DNA of 64,000 nt from Echinicola marina (GTDB lineage: Bacteria; Bacteroidota; Bacteroidia; Cytophagales; Cyclobacteriaceae), in NCBI RefSeq assembly GCF_020463795.1, contig NZ_CP080025.1, positions 5,019,501-5,083,500 of the forward strand, written 5' to 3'. Of this stretch, positions 44,969-54,623 are shown piece after piece (position 1 is the first letter of the stretch; each line of letters begins with the position of its first letter). The notes below the pieces were generated by a model that was not told the origin of the DNA, searched no databases, and was given only the letters and a program-made list of their open reading frames with translations. Both the position numbers and the translations under genes were made by a program.

Positions 44969-45097
44969 TCTTATCAGAGGCATAGGCATGTCTTAGGCTC
45001 GTCCATACCTCATTTAGATGAAGCTACAGTTTCCCATTTGCTTATTAGCCCGATCTGATTAATTTTGTTTGTCTTAATCTATTTTATTTGAGCATAC

Positions 45098-48000
45098 ATG
45101 CAGCTAACCAAGCTTGAAATCAAAGGTTTTAAAAGTTTTGGGGACAAGGTCTCCATCCATTTTGACAAGGGCATTACAGGAATCGTAGGCCCGAATGGAT
45201 GTGGAAAGTCCAATGTTGTGGATGCCATCCGCTGGGTACTGGGTGAGCAAAAAACCCGGGCACTGCGCTCTGATAAAATGGAGAATGTGATTTTCAATGG
45301 TACCAAAAACAGGAAACCTACCAATCTGGCTGAGGTATCCCTGACCTTTGAAAACACCAAAAACCTGCTCCCTACAGAATACACCCATGTCACCATCACC
45401 CGTCGCTACTACCGTTCTGGTGAAAGTGAATACCTACTCAATGGCATTGCCTGTCGTCTTAAGGACATCAATAACCTCTTTATGGACACGGGTATCCAAT
45501 CCAACAGTTATGCTATCATCGAACTGAAAATGATTGATGAGTTGCTCAATGACAAGAACAACTCCCGTAGGGACCTCTTTGAGGAAGCTGCCGGTATTTC
45601 CAAGTTCAAGACCCGCAAGAAGGAAACACTTAAGAAGCTAGAAGATACTGATGCAGACCTTGACAGGGTGGAAGATCTCTTATATGAGATTGAGAAAAAC
45701 CTCAAATCCCTGGAAAAACAGGCCAAGCAGGCTGCCAAATACTTTGAAATCAAAAAATCATATAAAATATCAAGCATTGCCCTAGCCAAGATCAGTGTAA
45801 AAACCCATACCGACAACCTGATTGGCGCCAATGAAAGGATCAATGCAGAAAATGATCGCAAACTACAGCTCAACAACCAGATAACGACCAAGGAAGCAGA
45901 ACTGGAAAAATCCAAGTCTGATCAGATCCATAAAGAAAAGCTCCTCTCCTCCAGACAAAAAACACTCAACGAGCATGTCAACAAAATCAGACAGTTTGAG
46001 AGTGAGAAAAAAATCAAAAACGAACGCCTTCGATTCTTGGAAGATCGGTCAATGAAGCTCCGAGAGCAAATCGATCAGGACCGAAAATCCAATGACCGTG
46101 CGGGCTTTAGTATCCGTTCTCTTGAACAGGAAAAGGAAGTAGCCGAAAAATTATTGGCCGAAAAAGAGCTGACAGTAGAAAACCTAAAAGCAGAATACGA
46201 AGAACAAAAATCAGCCCATGCCATTCTTCAGGAAAGGCAAAAGGTGCTCAGCAAGGATTTCTCCTCTCGCAAGGATGCTATCTACCAACTCAGCAAAGAA
46301 CTTGAGATCAAGCAAATTCAGCTTTCCTCCCTAAAGCAAGAATTGGAAAAAACTGCTTCAGACGATAATAGCCAAGAAGCAAACCTTGCTGAATTTGAAG
46401 AAAAAATGCTGGTCCTTAAAGATGAATTGGATGAAAAAACCGATCGCATCACCCAACTGAAAGCCAAGGAAGAGGACCAGAATCATAAAATAGAAGAATT
46501 AAATCATACCATAGAACTGATCAGGGAAGAGGTCACTCAGTTGGGGAGAAAATTGGATGCAAAATCCAATGAATTTAACCTGACAAAATCCTTGGTCGAA
46601 AACCTGGAGGGTTTCCCTGAAGCCATCAAGTTCCTGAAAAAGAATTCAGATTGGGGCAAGGACACTCCCCTGCTTTCGGATATTCTGACCACCAGCGAAA
46701 ACTATCGTGTGGCCATTGAAAATTATCTTGAAAGCTATATGAACTATTATGTGGTGGACACAGAGGCCCAGGCCATTGCCGCAGTGAACCTGTTGAGTGA
46801 TGCAGCAAGAGGAAAAGCCAACTTCTTTGTCCTAGAGCATTTTGAGCGTTTCAAGCCCTCTACCAATAAACTGTTTGCCAATGCTACGGCTGCCACGGAA
46901 ATCATTGAATATGATGAAAAGTATGCTAGGCTAATCAGTTATATCTTGGACGATGTCTATATTGTTCAGGGTGAGATCAAAGACATTCCAGATGATAATG
47001 ACACCATTTTCATCACGGAAAGCGGAAAATTCACCAAGCGCAAATTCAGCATTTCTGGTGGTTCAGTTGGGCTCTTCGAAGGTAAGCGAATCGGCCGAGC
47101 AAAGAACCTTGAAAAATTGGAAGTTGAGATCAAAGAGCTGAATAAAAAGGTCAGTGCTGCAAGGTCCAACTTGGACAAAAAAGTCAGTGACCTGATGAAA
47201 CTGAAAGAAGTTTCCTATAAGAAGGATATCGAAGACCTTCAATCTGAAATTTCTGAGGTCAACCAGCAATATATCTCCATCAAAACCAAAAAGGAGCAGT
47301 TGGCAGAGATGCTATCCACCAATGCCAATAAACGGGAAGATATCCTTGAAAAGATTGACAGCTTAAGCGAAGAAGTCAATGAAATAGGTCCAAAGCTGGA
47401 AGAAGAGAAAAATGGTTTTGACGGCATGGAGGAAGAGATCGAAATCATCAATGAGCAATTGCTCACTGAAGAGGAAAGCTTGTCCGTCCGTTCCAGCAAT
47501 TACAACCAAGAAAACATCCAATACCATCAGCACTTAAATAAAGTCAATAGCCTTGAGCAGGAAATTTCCTTTAAGAAAAGTGCTTTTGAAAACAGTAAGG
47601 AAAGGATAGAGAAATCCCAATCCGAACTGAGTACAATTGATCAAGAAATCAAGGGACTTCTGGACAATAATGAAATCAAGGATGATGAATTGATCGAGTT
47701 ATATACTGAGAAAGAAGCCATTGAACTCGGTGTTACTGAAGCGGAAAAAGATTACTATGCTTCCAGGGGCAATATCGATGAAATGGAAAAAGGCATCCGT
47801 GAACTTTCCAAGCAAAAAGAAGGGATAGATGCCCTTATCATGGAATTGCAAAACACCCTTAACGAGATCAAGCTTAAGCTTTCCAGTATGAAGGAGAGAC
47901 TAAGTGTGGAATTTGAGATTGACCTTGACAACCTTATTCAGGAAGATCCTGAGGTCGATCCTGAATACCAGGAAAAGGATGAAGAACAAATCCGAGAAGA

Positions 48001-48652
48001 AGTCCAGAAGGCCAAGCAAAGATTGGAAAAAATTGGTCCAATCAACCCAATGGCCATGGAAGCCTATGATGAGATTAAGGAACGCCATACTTTCATCTCC
48101 TCGCAGAAAGAAGACTTAGAAAAAGCCAAAAACTCCTTGATGGACACCATTAAGGAAATTGACACGGTGGCTAAGGAAACTTTTTTGTCTGCATTTGATC
48201 AAATCAAAACCAACTTTGTTAAGGTTTTCCGTTCTCTGTTCACAGCAGAGGACGACTGTGACCTAAAGTTGACCAACCCAGAGTCTCCATTGGACAGTAC
48301 CATTGAGATCATGGCCAAGCCAAAGGGAAAGAGGCCATTGACCATCAACCAGCTTTCGGGTGGTGAGAAGACCTTGACGGCCACTTCCCTACTCTTCTCT
48401 ATTTACCTATTGAAGCCAGCACCTTTCTGTATCTTTGATGAGGTGGATGCCCCACTGGACGATGCCAACATTGATAAGTTCAACCAGATCATCCAAAAGT
48501 TCTCCAATGAGTCTCAATTTATCATTGTGACCCATAATAAGCGCACCATGGCCAGTACCGATATTATCTACGGCATTACCATGATTGAAGCAGGTGTATC
48601 CAGGGTGGTACCGGTGGATTTAAGGGAATTGGAAGATATTATCGAGGATTAG
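45098..48652 (+). CDS. smc: Chromosome segregation protein SMC
   Basis: 1184 aa, full length. Walker A GPNGCGKS (31-38) with RWVLGE Q-loop region, two long coiled-coil arms, and a central hinge (about 510-660; LSDAARGKANFFVLEHF). The C-terminal ATPase half has signature LSGGEKTLTATSLLFS near 1087 and Walker B FCIFDEVDAPLDDAN near 1112, and D-loop TH (VTHNKRTM). Homodimers with ScpA/ScpB compact and separate chromosomes. The gene stands alone. It has a 511-bp upstream region with unusual repeats. The codon and coiled-coil composition look ordinary. Confidence 0.97.
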   Translation: MQLTKLEIKGFKSFGDKVSIHFDKGITGIVGPNGCGKSNVVDAIRWVLGEQKTRALRSDKMENVIFNGTKNRKPTNLAEVSLTFENTKNLLPTEYTHVTITRRYYRSGESEYLLNGIACRLKDINNLFMDTGIQSNSYAIIELKMIDELLNDKNNSRRDLFEEAAGISKFKTRKKETLKKLEDTDADLDRVEDLLYEIEKNLKSLEKQAKQAAKYFEIKKSYKISSIALAKISVKTHTDNLIGANERINAENDRKLQLNNQITTKEAELEKSKSDQIHKEKLLSSRQKTLNEHVNKIRQFESEKKIKNERLRFLEDRSMKLREQIDQDRKSNDRAGFSIRSLEQEKEVAEKLLAEKELTVENLKAEYEEQKSAHAILQERQKVLSKDFSSRKDAIYQLSKELEIKQIQLSSLKQELEKTASDDNSQEANLAEFEEKMLVLKDELDEKTDRITQLKAKEEDQNHKIEELNHTIELIREEVTQLGRKLDAKSNEFNLTKSLVENLEGFPEAIKFLKKNSDWGKDTPLLSDILTTSENYRVAIENYLESYMNYYVVDTEAQAIAAVNLLSDAARGKANFFVLEHFERFKPSTNKLFANATAATEIIEYDEKYARLISYILDDVYIVQGEIKDIPDDNDTIFITESGKFTKRKFSISGGSVGLFEGKRIGRAKNLEKLEVEIKELNKKVSAARSNLDKKVSDLMKLKEVSYKKDIEDLQSEISEVNQQYISIKTKKEQLAEMLSTNANKREDILEKIDSLSEEVNEIGPKLEEEKNGFDGMEEEIEIINEQLLTEEESLSVRSSNYNQENIQYHQHLNKVNSLEQEISFKKSAFENSKERIEKSQSELSTIDQEIKGLLDNNEIKDDELIELYTEKEAIELGVTEAEKDYYASRGNIDEMEKGIRELSKQKEGIDALIMELQNTLNEIKLKLSSMKERLSVEFEIDLDNLIQEDPEVDPEYQEKDEEQIREEVQKAKQRLEKIGPINPMAMEAYDEIKERHTFISSQKEDLEKAKNSLMDTIKEIDTVAKETFLSAFDQIKTNFVKVFRSLFTAEDDCDLKLTNPESPLDSTIEIMAKPKGKRPLTINQLSGGEKTLTATSLLFSIYLLKPAPFCIFDEVDAPLDDANIDKFNQIIQKFSNESQFIIVTHNKRTMASTDIIYGITMIEAGVSRVVPVDLRELEDIIED

Positions 48653-48737
48653 CCTTCGGTAAACTTAGAAACCAGAGAAATTTAAAGATTGAAAAAAACA
48701 TAATTGTAAAATTTATTATTTGATTAGTTTCAGGTTT

Positions 48738-48755
48738 AATCAATATAGATTGATT
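48738..48755. promoter_or_regulatory. Palindrome upstream of the Mrr-type gene
   Basis: AATCAAT-ATAG-ATTGATT, perfect 7-bp arms, 21 bp before the start codon. It could be an operator or a hairpin in the leader; no regulator gene is adjacent. Confidence 0.5.
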
Positions 48756-48775
48756 CATTTTTAAAATCATCATAT

Positions 48776-49648
48776 ATGGCTAAGAGAAAAGGAAAAGCTG
48801 AGTTTGCAAAATGGTTTGGTCCCACATTAGATGCCCTTAGATCTCTAGGATATTCTGGAAAGCCAAGAGAGGTAGTTGACAAAATTGCGTCCGATTTAAG
48901 CTTAAATGAAGACTTTTTAAATCAAACTTTAGATAAATCAGGCATTAATAAATTTTATAATCAAGTTGCTTGGGCAAGACAATACCTCATTTGGGAAGGG
49001 TATTTGGATTCTTCAATTCGAGGAACATGGAAACTAACAGATAAAGGTAAAGAAGCTCATTTAACTACAAATGATGCCTACGAAATCATCAAAAAGTGGG
49101 TAAATATCAACGCAAAGGCTCGCCAGAAAAAAAATGAAAAGGAAGTACTAAAGGAACAAGAAGAAGAAGTTCCAGAAACAGTTGAGTTAAAAGCTGAAAC
49201 TAATTTATTAGAGGTGCTTCAATCATTATCTCCAAGTGGGTTTGAAAATGTCTGCAAAGAACTTTTGCGAGAACATGGTTTTGAAAATGTTCTAGTTACA
49301 GGACAATCTCATGATGGTGGAATAGATGGCTATGGTGTCCTTGAACTTAACCCTTTTGTCAGTTTTAAAGTCTTGTTCCAATGTAAAAGATATAAAGGAA
49401 GTGTTTCTAGAGCACAAGTTGGAGATTTCAGAAACGCAATGATTGGTCGTGCTGAAAAAGGCATTATCATGACAACAGGGTTTTTCACAAGAGAAGCTGA
49501 AAAAGAAGCATCAAGAGATGGAGCTCCTCCAGTCGAGTTAGTAGATGGCAAAAAGCTGGTAAAAATGTTTGAAAAAGTTGAACTGGGCCTAAAACCCAAA
49601 ACTATTTATGAGGTTCAACTAGGCTATTTTGAAAAATTTATGAATTGA
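48776..49648 (+). CDS. Mrr-type restriction endonuclease
   Basis: 290 aa. N-terminal Mrr_N winged-helix-like domain (about 10-105; VAWARQYLIWEGYLDSSIRGTWKLTDKGK), a charged linker (about 115-145), and a C-terminal Mrr_cat PD-(D/E)XK nuclease domain (about 148-270). Catalytic residues are visible: Asp184 in GGIDGYG and Gln202-X-Lys204 in FQCKRYKG. Mrr enzymes are Type IV systems cutting modified (methylated) foreign DNA without a partner methylase. The gene looks more AT-rich than smc before it. Its TGA overlaps the ATG of the next gene, giving tight coupling to an EEP nuclease. Confidence 0.92.
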   Translation: MAKRKGKAEFAKWFGPTLDALRSLGYSGKPREVVDKIASDLSLNEDFLNQTLDKSGINKFYNQVAWARQYLIWEGYLDSSIRGTWKLTDKGKEAHLTTNDAYEIIKKWVNINAKARQKKNEKEVLKEQEEEVPETVELKAETNLLEVLQSLSPSGFENVCKELLREHGFENVLVTGQSHDGGIDGYGVLELNPFVSFKVLFQCKRYKGSVSRAQVGDFRNAMIGRAEKGIIMTTGFFTREAEKEASRDGAPPVELVDGKKLVKMFEKVELGLKPKTIYEVQLGYFEKFMN

Positions 49649-50355
49649 TGAAAATCATCTCTTGGAATTGCAATGGAGCTTTTAGAAAGAAATTCCATTT
49701 ACTCAATGAATTGCATGCTGACATTCTAATAATTCAAGAATGCGAAAACCCAAGCTCTACAAAAGACCAAAATTATCAGAATTGGGCAACTAATTATCTT
49801 TGGATTGGAGATAATAAAAATAAGGGATTGGGAGTTTTCGCTGATCCATCCATCAAACTTGAAAAATTGAACTGGTCTAACGCGTATCAAGACCATTCTG
49901 TCAAATATTTCCTTCCCTGCTCTATTAATGACCAATTCAATCTTTTAGGAGTATGGGCCCACCACAACAACTCTCCTAACTTTGGATATAATGGTCAACT
50001 CTGGAAATATTTGGAAATAAATATCCATGCCTTCACCAATATCATAATTGGAGGGGATTTAAACAGTAATCGCATTTGGGATCAATGGGACAGATGGTGG
50101 AACCACTCTGATATTGTAAACACACTTTCATTAAAAAATATTCTTAGTGTATATCATTCTTGGCATTATGAGGAACAAGGTAAGGAATCTATCCCAACTT
50201 TCTTCCTTCAAAGAAAGACTGAAAAGCCTTATCATATTGACTACTTTTTTGCATCAAAAAACTTACTTGATTCCGTTAAACATTTTGAAATATTAACAGA
50301 TGATAAATGGTTAGTTGTAAGTGATCACCGACCTTTGCTAATGAAATTAAACTAA
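49648..50355 (+). CDS. Endonuclease/exonuclease/phosphatase-family protein
   Basis: About 235 aa from the ATG at 49648, which overlaps the Mrr stop (TGATG); a TTG three bases earlier is in frame but unlikely. EEP-fold motifs are complete: IISWNCNG (Asn), LIIQECE (Glu metal ligand), GGDLNSN (Asp and Asn), HIDYFFAS and VVSDHRPL (Asp-His). The family includes exonuclease III, DNase I-like and phosphatase enzymes, so the substrate is not determined. No signal peptide, so cytoplasmic. Being coupled to an Mrr nuclease, it probably acts on DNA in the same defence response (inference). Confidence 0.88.
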   Translation: MKIISWNCNGAFRKKFHLLNELHADILIIQECENPSSTKDQNYQNWATNYLWIGDNKNKGLGVFADPSIKLEKLNWSNAYQDHSVKYFLPCSINDQFNLLGVWAHHNNSPNFGYNGQLWKYLEINIHAFTNIIIGGDLNSNRIWDQWDRWWNHSDIVNTLSLKNILSVYHSWHYEEQGKESIPTFFLQRKTEKPYHIDYFFASKNLLDSVKHFEILTDDKWLVVSDHRPLLMKLN

Positions 50356-50492
50356 CAAAGAAAAATAATCTTTAGATTAATTACTTCAATCTGTGTTAAT
50401 CACCTTCATCTGTGGTCAAAAAGAAAAGTCAATTCCCCTCTCTCCCTGCCCTCTTAGTTTTCTGCGGTTTTCTCAATAACTAGAAAAGGTCA
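50356..50492. other. Intergenic, possible dispersed-repeat remnant
   Basis: 137 bp between convergent genes. It contains AATCTGTGTTAATC, CATCTGTGGTC and TCTGCGGTTTTCT, similar short phrases that occur as interspersed repeats in many genomes. No strong terminator is visible. Confidence 0.35.
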
Positions 50493-52667
50493 CTAAAAAA
50501 CCAACAAACCCTGCTCTCTCAGTATTTCCCAAACTTCGGATTCCACCAACTCTTCAAAATCGCCGGCATTGGCTTCATAATCTTCCCAAATTTCTTTAAG
50601 CATACGCAAAGGTTGGTCATAGGAAACCCTTCCCAGTAGACTGGCCACCCATTCTGCAAATTCCTCTGGCAACTCCATGGCAAAATCTTCTTGCTTACCC
50701 GAAAAGACCAATTCGACAAAACCTTGTTCTTCCGAATCCTGCACATCTGGCTGCGCCCCTATCCAAACAATTCTATGATGCTTTTTATAAACTAATGCAG
50801 CTTCTTCGGCTATTTGCTTATGAATATAGTTTCCGGCAATTGTAGTCTCAGGAACCTTGAAATCAAACCATTCTTTCAAAGGTATATCAAAACCTACTCC
50901 ATGCATATAATTGAAAAGAGACTTTCTTAGACCTTCAGAAAAGGTTCCATGATCCACCCCAACTGGATCCTCATAATCCACTTCATTATTGGCAAAAGGT
51001 GCTAAAGCCAAATCAGTCCTATAAACGCCAAAAGCCTTTGGATCCAAGCCAACTGGGCTATGGGCGGTCATAGCAAAACGGTGCCAGAAACCTGATTGCA
51101 AAACACCTTCCTCAAAAAGCTGACGCACCATTTCCAAGGAATCTATGGTTTCCTGAGCAGTTTGGCTAGGATAACCATACATCAGGTAAGCATGAACCAT
51201 AATGCCTGCCTGGGTTAAATGATGAGTCACCTGTGCAACTTGCGCCACAGTTACTCCCTTTTTGATCAATCCAAGCAATCGATCGGAAGCCACTTCCAAT
51301 CCTCCTGAAATGGCAATACAGCCAGAAGCCCTCAACAATCGGCAAAGATCAGCGGTAAAATTACTTTCAAAACGGATATTGGTCCACCAAACGACCACAA
51401 GACCTCTTCTCAATATCTCAAGGGCCAAATCCCGCATCAAAGCTGGTGGGGCCGCTTCATCCACAAAGTGAAAACCATTGGTTCCTGTTTGGGCCATGAT
51501 TTCTTCTATCCTATCACAAAGTATCGCTGCAGTAATGGGCTCATAACGTCCAATATAATCCAATGAGATATCACAGAAAGTACATTTCCCCCAATAACAG
51601 CCATGCGCCAGGGTCAACTTATTCCATCGGCCATCACTCCATAAGCGATGCATGGGATTGGCTACCTCAATCACCGAAAGATATTCACTCAAAGGCAAGT
51701 CACTATAATCGGGAGTCCCCACATCCCGCTGAGGTACATCTTTATCTGTAGCCCCATTGATCATTTTCACCTCTCCTTCCAAGCAAACAAATGTTCGCTT
51801 CAAAGCTTCCAAAGGCAGTTTCCCGTCCAAATGTTCCAACAACAAACGAACTGGCGCTTCTCCATCATCCAAGGTAATATAATCTACATAATTGAAAATC
51901 CGAGCATCTTTCAAACTTCTCAACTCTGTATTGGGATAGCCTCCGCCCATCCACACCTTAATACTAGGATGATTGGTCTTTAAATATTGCCCACACTTCA
52001 ATGCACCATAAAGATTCCCTGGAAAAGGAACTGAGAAGGCTACCGATTCGGGCTGATATGCTTCTATTTTTTCCTCCAACAAATCCAACAACATGGTATC
52101 GATCAAACTCAATGGTTCCTGCAAGGCTTCCTCCATCTCATCAAAGCTGCCAGCTGACATACCCAAGCTCTCCGCATAGCGACTAAAACCGAAATGGGGA
52201 TCTATGGCCTCAGTAATCAGATCTCCTAAATCCTCCAAATACAAGGTAGCTAGGTAACGGGATTTGTCCCTTAGGCCCATTGTCCCGAAGGCCCAGTCCA
52301 CATCTCCCAACTGCTCAAATCGAGCTGCCTGGGGTAAAAAATTTCCCTCGGAAATATGATAGGCCAGTGTTGGATTCTTGTCCTGCAAAAAATCAATCAC
52401 TGTATCTATCGTCTGCAAATAAGCAGCCTTCATCCTCAATATTCGATTTACATTGTCTGAATATTGAAACCCCTGTTCTTCCGCTAATTCAAAAACCTGC
52501 ATGAGTCCTTCTTTTGAGAACAAGGCTAAAATCACATCTAAGCCCAAATCCGCCTGGTTTGAAGCAATATCCAAAGTATTGAGGTAGCCCTTAAGGTAAG
52601 CCGTAGCTGGATAAGGAGTATTCAGTTGGGTGAATGGAGGCGTGATGAAAAGAACTTTAGTTGCCAA
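50493..52667 (-). CDS. B12-binding-domain radical SAM protein
   Basis: 724 aa. N-terminal Rossmann-like B12-binding-type region (about 1-300; starting VLFITPPFTQLNTPYPATAYLKGYL), including VWMGGGYPNTELR. The radical SAM core follows (about 340-600), with the 4Fe-4S motif CYWGKCTFC (CX4CX2C) near residue 360 and GGLEVASDRLLGLIKKGV. The C terminus is unassigned. CX4CX2C is wider than the standard CX3CX2C; I read one extra residue. Such proteins do methylations or rearrangements on lipids, cofactors or peptides; the substrate is unknown. No operon partner is adjacent. Its start is ATG at 52667, close to a Bacteroidota-typical AT-rich leader. Confidence 0.85.
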   Translation of the reverse strand: MATKVLFITPPFTQLNTPYPATAYLKGYLNTLDIASNQADLGLDVILALFSKEGLMQVFELAEEQGFQYSDNVNRILRMKAAYLQTIDTVIDFLQDKNPTLAYHISEGNFLPQAARFEQLGDVDWAFGTMGLRDKSRYLATLYLEDLGDLITEAIDPHFGFSRYAESLGMSAGSFDEMEEALQEPLSLIDTMLLDLLEEKIEAYQPESVAFSVPFPGNLYGALKCGQYLKTNHPSIKVWMGGGYPNTELRSLKDARIFNYVDYITLDDGEAPVRLLLEHLDGKLPLEALKRTFVCLEGEVKMINGATDKDVPQRDVGTPDYSDLPLSEYLSVIEVANPMHRLWSDGRWNKLTLAHGCYWGKCTFCDISLDYIGRYEPITAAILCDRIEEIMAQTGTNGFHFVDEAAPPALMRDLALEILRRGLVVVWWTNIRFESNFTADLCRLLRASGCIAISGGLEVASDRLLGLIKKGVTVAQVAQVTHHLTQAGIMVHAYLMYGYPSQTAQETIDSLEMVRQLFEEGVLQSGFWHRFAMTAHSPVGLDPKAFGVYRTDLALAPFANNEVDYEDPVGVDHGTFSEGLRKSLFNYMHGVGFDIPLKEWFDFKVPETTIAGNYIHKQIAEEAALVYKKHHRIVWIGAQPDVQDSEEQGFVELVFSGKQEDFAMELPEEFAEWVASLLGRVSYDQPLRMLKEIWEDYEANAGDFEELVESEVWEILREQGLLVF

Positions 52668-53278
52668 AATATAAGGGATTGATTTGGGGCAAAATTATAA
52701 AGAAAGGTGGAATAATTCATGATTTGTGGCAAAACCAGGTGCCAGTAAACATAACTCCAGTCATTGGAAGTCCCATAAAAAAATCATTTTCCTATAACCT
52801 TTCTTCAAAACAGCTTGTCTAAGCTCTACCTTTCCAAACATTACAAATAATTTAACTTCTGCAAAATGAAAAAGATAAAAGTCTATTAACTTTTAAGGGA
52901 CTAGTATTTTTTAAAAGATGCTATCAATGGATTCACTTGATTCTAAACTTCCATGTCCGCCTACAATATCCCCTTAGGTTTGGTTCTTTTTGTTTTGTTT
53001 GTGACCTTCGAGCTTATCAACTTGAGAGAGAGCCATAAAAAAACTTTAAAACTTTCCCTAATTGGCATTTTTATAATTGGCTTAGGCAAACAAAGTCTAA
53101 AAATACCCCACATGGGGTATTTTATGGGATTACAGCATTGTTTACCTTACAATCAAATTCAAATAAACCCAAAATGTACTTGATCTTATTTGAGGTGATA
53201 AATCTTGACAATGCTTAAATTTTAGTTAAAAATCACTTTTTATTCAGATTAAAGTCAGTAAAAATTATTTTAAAACTT
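52668..53278. other. 611-bp region with one strong hairpin
   Basis: AT-rich. A perfect 10-bp hairpin AAAATACCCC / GGGGTATTTT with loop ACAT lies at 53100-53123. An open frame at 52953-53183 (76 codons, two short hydrophobic stretches) covers the hairpin and has no recognised family; I do not call it. Promoters of the radical SAM gene (minus) and serpin (plus) must lie here. Confidence 0.45.
53100..53123. terminator. Strong hairpin upstream of serpin
   Basis: 10-bp stem with 4-nt loop, flanked by T-run on the plus-strand side (GGGGTATTTTATG) and A-run on the other. It may terminate an unseen short transcript in either direction. Confidence 0.5.
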
Positions 53279-54493
53279 ATGAAAAAGCCCTTTATTTTTA
53301 TCCTGAGTTTATTAATTCAACATTATAGTTTTTCTCAAAACTCACCCCAGGAACCAAATAATAATTTCGCCTTTAGAATATACAAGGCGACCAAACCAGA
53401 TTCCAGCAACTATTTCATTTCCCCTTACAGTCTCAATTTGGCATTAGCTATGACCATGGAAGGGGCAGGATCATCCACCAAGCAGGAATTGGAAAGTTTA
53501 TTATCTATCAATAATCTTGAAAAGGAGTCCAGTGAAAACTTTGGTTTAAATGGACCATCAAATAATGAAGCTCCCAAAATTCAACCTCAGCACATCAAAA
53601 ATGATGATGGCAGCAATAACAACCAGCTCATCATAGCCAACTCCTTATGGATAAAAGACAATTTTGAGATAAATGCCCAATACAAAGATAAAATTCAGAC
53701 AGACTATATGGCCGATGTCTTTAGCTTTAACATGGGTAATAATACGGATCCCAACCAAAAGTTAAATGATTGGGTATCAAACAAAACCCAAAACAAAATA
53801 AAGAGATTAAATGGATTGGGGAAAGATGTCAAATTGAGCCTTTTGAATGCAATTTATTTTTTTGGACAATGGGAAAAGCCATTTGAATCCAACAATAATT
53901 CTTTGAGCCTATTTTATACCATTACAAAGGAAATGGTTAGTATGGACTTTATGTATAATCAGTCCAATTACCAGTATTATGAAGATCCAGAACTTCAGGC
54001 TGTTCATATTCCTTATCAATCCAATCAATACTCTATGATGGTACTTTTACCAAAGAGACATAAAAGCCTCTTGGAATTGGAGGAAAAGATCAACCTGGAT
54101 TACCTTTCAAAAATAGACAGACTAAGTGCTGAAGAAGAGATTAAGTTGACCCTTCCAAAAATGAAGATTGAATCCGAGATCAATCCGATCAAGGACATTA
54201 AAAAGATGGGTTATTCTTTAATGTTTTCTAATAAAGCAGATTTCAGCGGTATTTCAAGCAAAGATTCTTTGAAAATAGGTGAAATCATCCATAAGACCAC
54301 CTTTGAAACCAATGAAATCAAAAGTGAGGCTACAGCTGCTTCTTTAAATAAAATAGTGATAGTTGGCAACAGTGCAGTATTATCACAGCCCAAAAAGACG
54401 ATAAAGCAATTCCATGCCAGTCGCCCTTTTATATTTTTTATAACTGACAATAAAACAGGCTCAATAATTTTTACTGGAAGGTTTGTAAGATGA
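53279..54493 (+). CDS. Secreted serpin (serine protease inhibitor)
   Basis: 404 aa. Signal peptide ends HYSFSQ (about residue 20). The serpin fold is recognisable: SNYFISPYSLNLALAMTMEGAGSSTKQEL, LIIANSLWIKDN, LNAIYFFGQWEKPF, PKMKIESE and FHASRPFIFFITDNKTGSIIFTGR. The reactive loop hinge is Glu346-Ile-Lys-Ser349-Glu-Ala-Thr-Ala-Ala, with small residues at P14-P9, as in inhibitory members. Counting from P17 puts P1-P1' at Val362-Gly363, which suggests an elastase-like or cysteine protease target (inference). An Asn/Pro-rich insert (about 80-118) is unusual. It stands alone. Confidence 0.93.
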   Translation: MKKPFIFILSLLIQHYSFSQNSPQEPNNNFAFRIYKATKPDSSNYFISPYSLNLALAMTMEGAGSSTKQELESLLSINNLEKESSENFGLNGPSNNEAPKIQPQHIKNDDGSNNNQLIIANSLWIKDNFEINAQYKDKIQTDYMADVFSFNMGNNTDPNQKLNDWVSNKTQNKIKRLNGLGKDVKLSLLNAIYFFGQWEKPFESNNNSLSLFYTITKEMVSMDFMYNQSNYQYYEDPELQAVHIPYQSNQYSMMVLLPKRHKSLLELEEKINLDYLSKIDRLSAEEEIKLTLPKMKIESEINPIKDIKKMGYSLMFSNKADFSGISSKDSLKIGEIIHKTTFETNEIKSEATAASLNKIVIVGNSAVLSQPKKTIKQFHASRPFIFFITDNKTGSIIFTGRFVR

Positions 54494-54563
54494 TAAGTTT
54501 CAACTTTGTATAAATTATACTCAACATAGGAAGATTTAAAATCCTCCTAAATATCAGTAAAAA

Positions 54564-54593
54564 AGAAAGGTGGAACTCAAGCCCCACCTTTCT
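54564..54593. terminator. Terminator between serpin and DsbA-like gene
   Basis: 10-bp stem AGAAAGGTGG / CCACCTTTCT (54564-54573 with 54584-54593) with A/T-rich sequence on both sides, between convergent genes. Confidence 0.8.
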
Positions 54594-54623
54594 AATATTC
54601 AACACTAAATCACAAAATTTAAA

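Larger units (their letters stand above)
44587..45097. other. 511-bp region upstream of smc
   Basis: No gene seen. It holds a GC-rich hairpin-forming patch (44790-44852) and a short degenerate tandem repeat (44910-44968), both listed separately, and presumably the smc promoter. Confidence 0.5.

Noticed and set aside
44910-44970. DnaA-box array / replication origin
   Set aside because: Units resemble TTATCC but none has the full TTATCCACA form, and dnaA or dnaN is not in the window.
52953-53183. Open frame of 76 codons with two short hydrophobic stretches
   Set aside because: It spans a perfect hairpin, has no family resemblance and no ribosome-binding site; the sequence looks like non-coding DNA.
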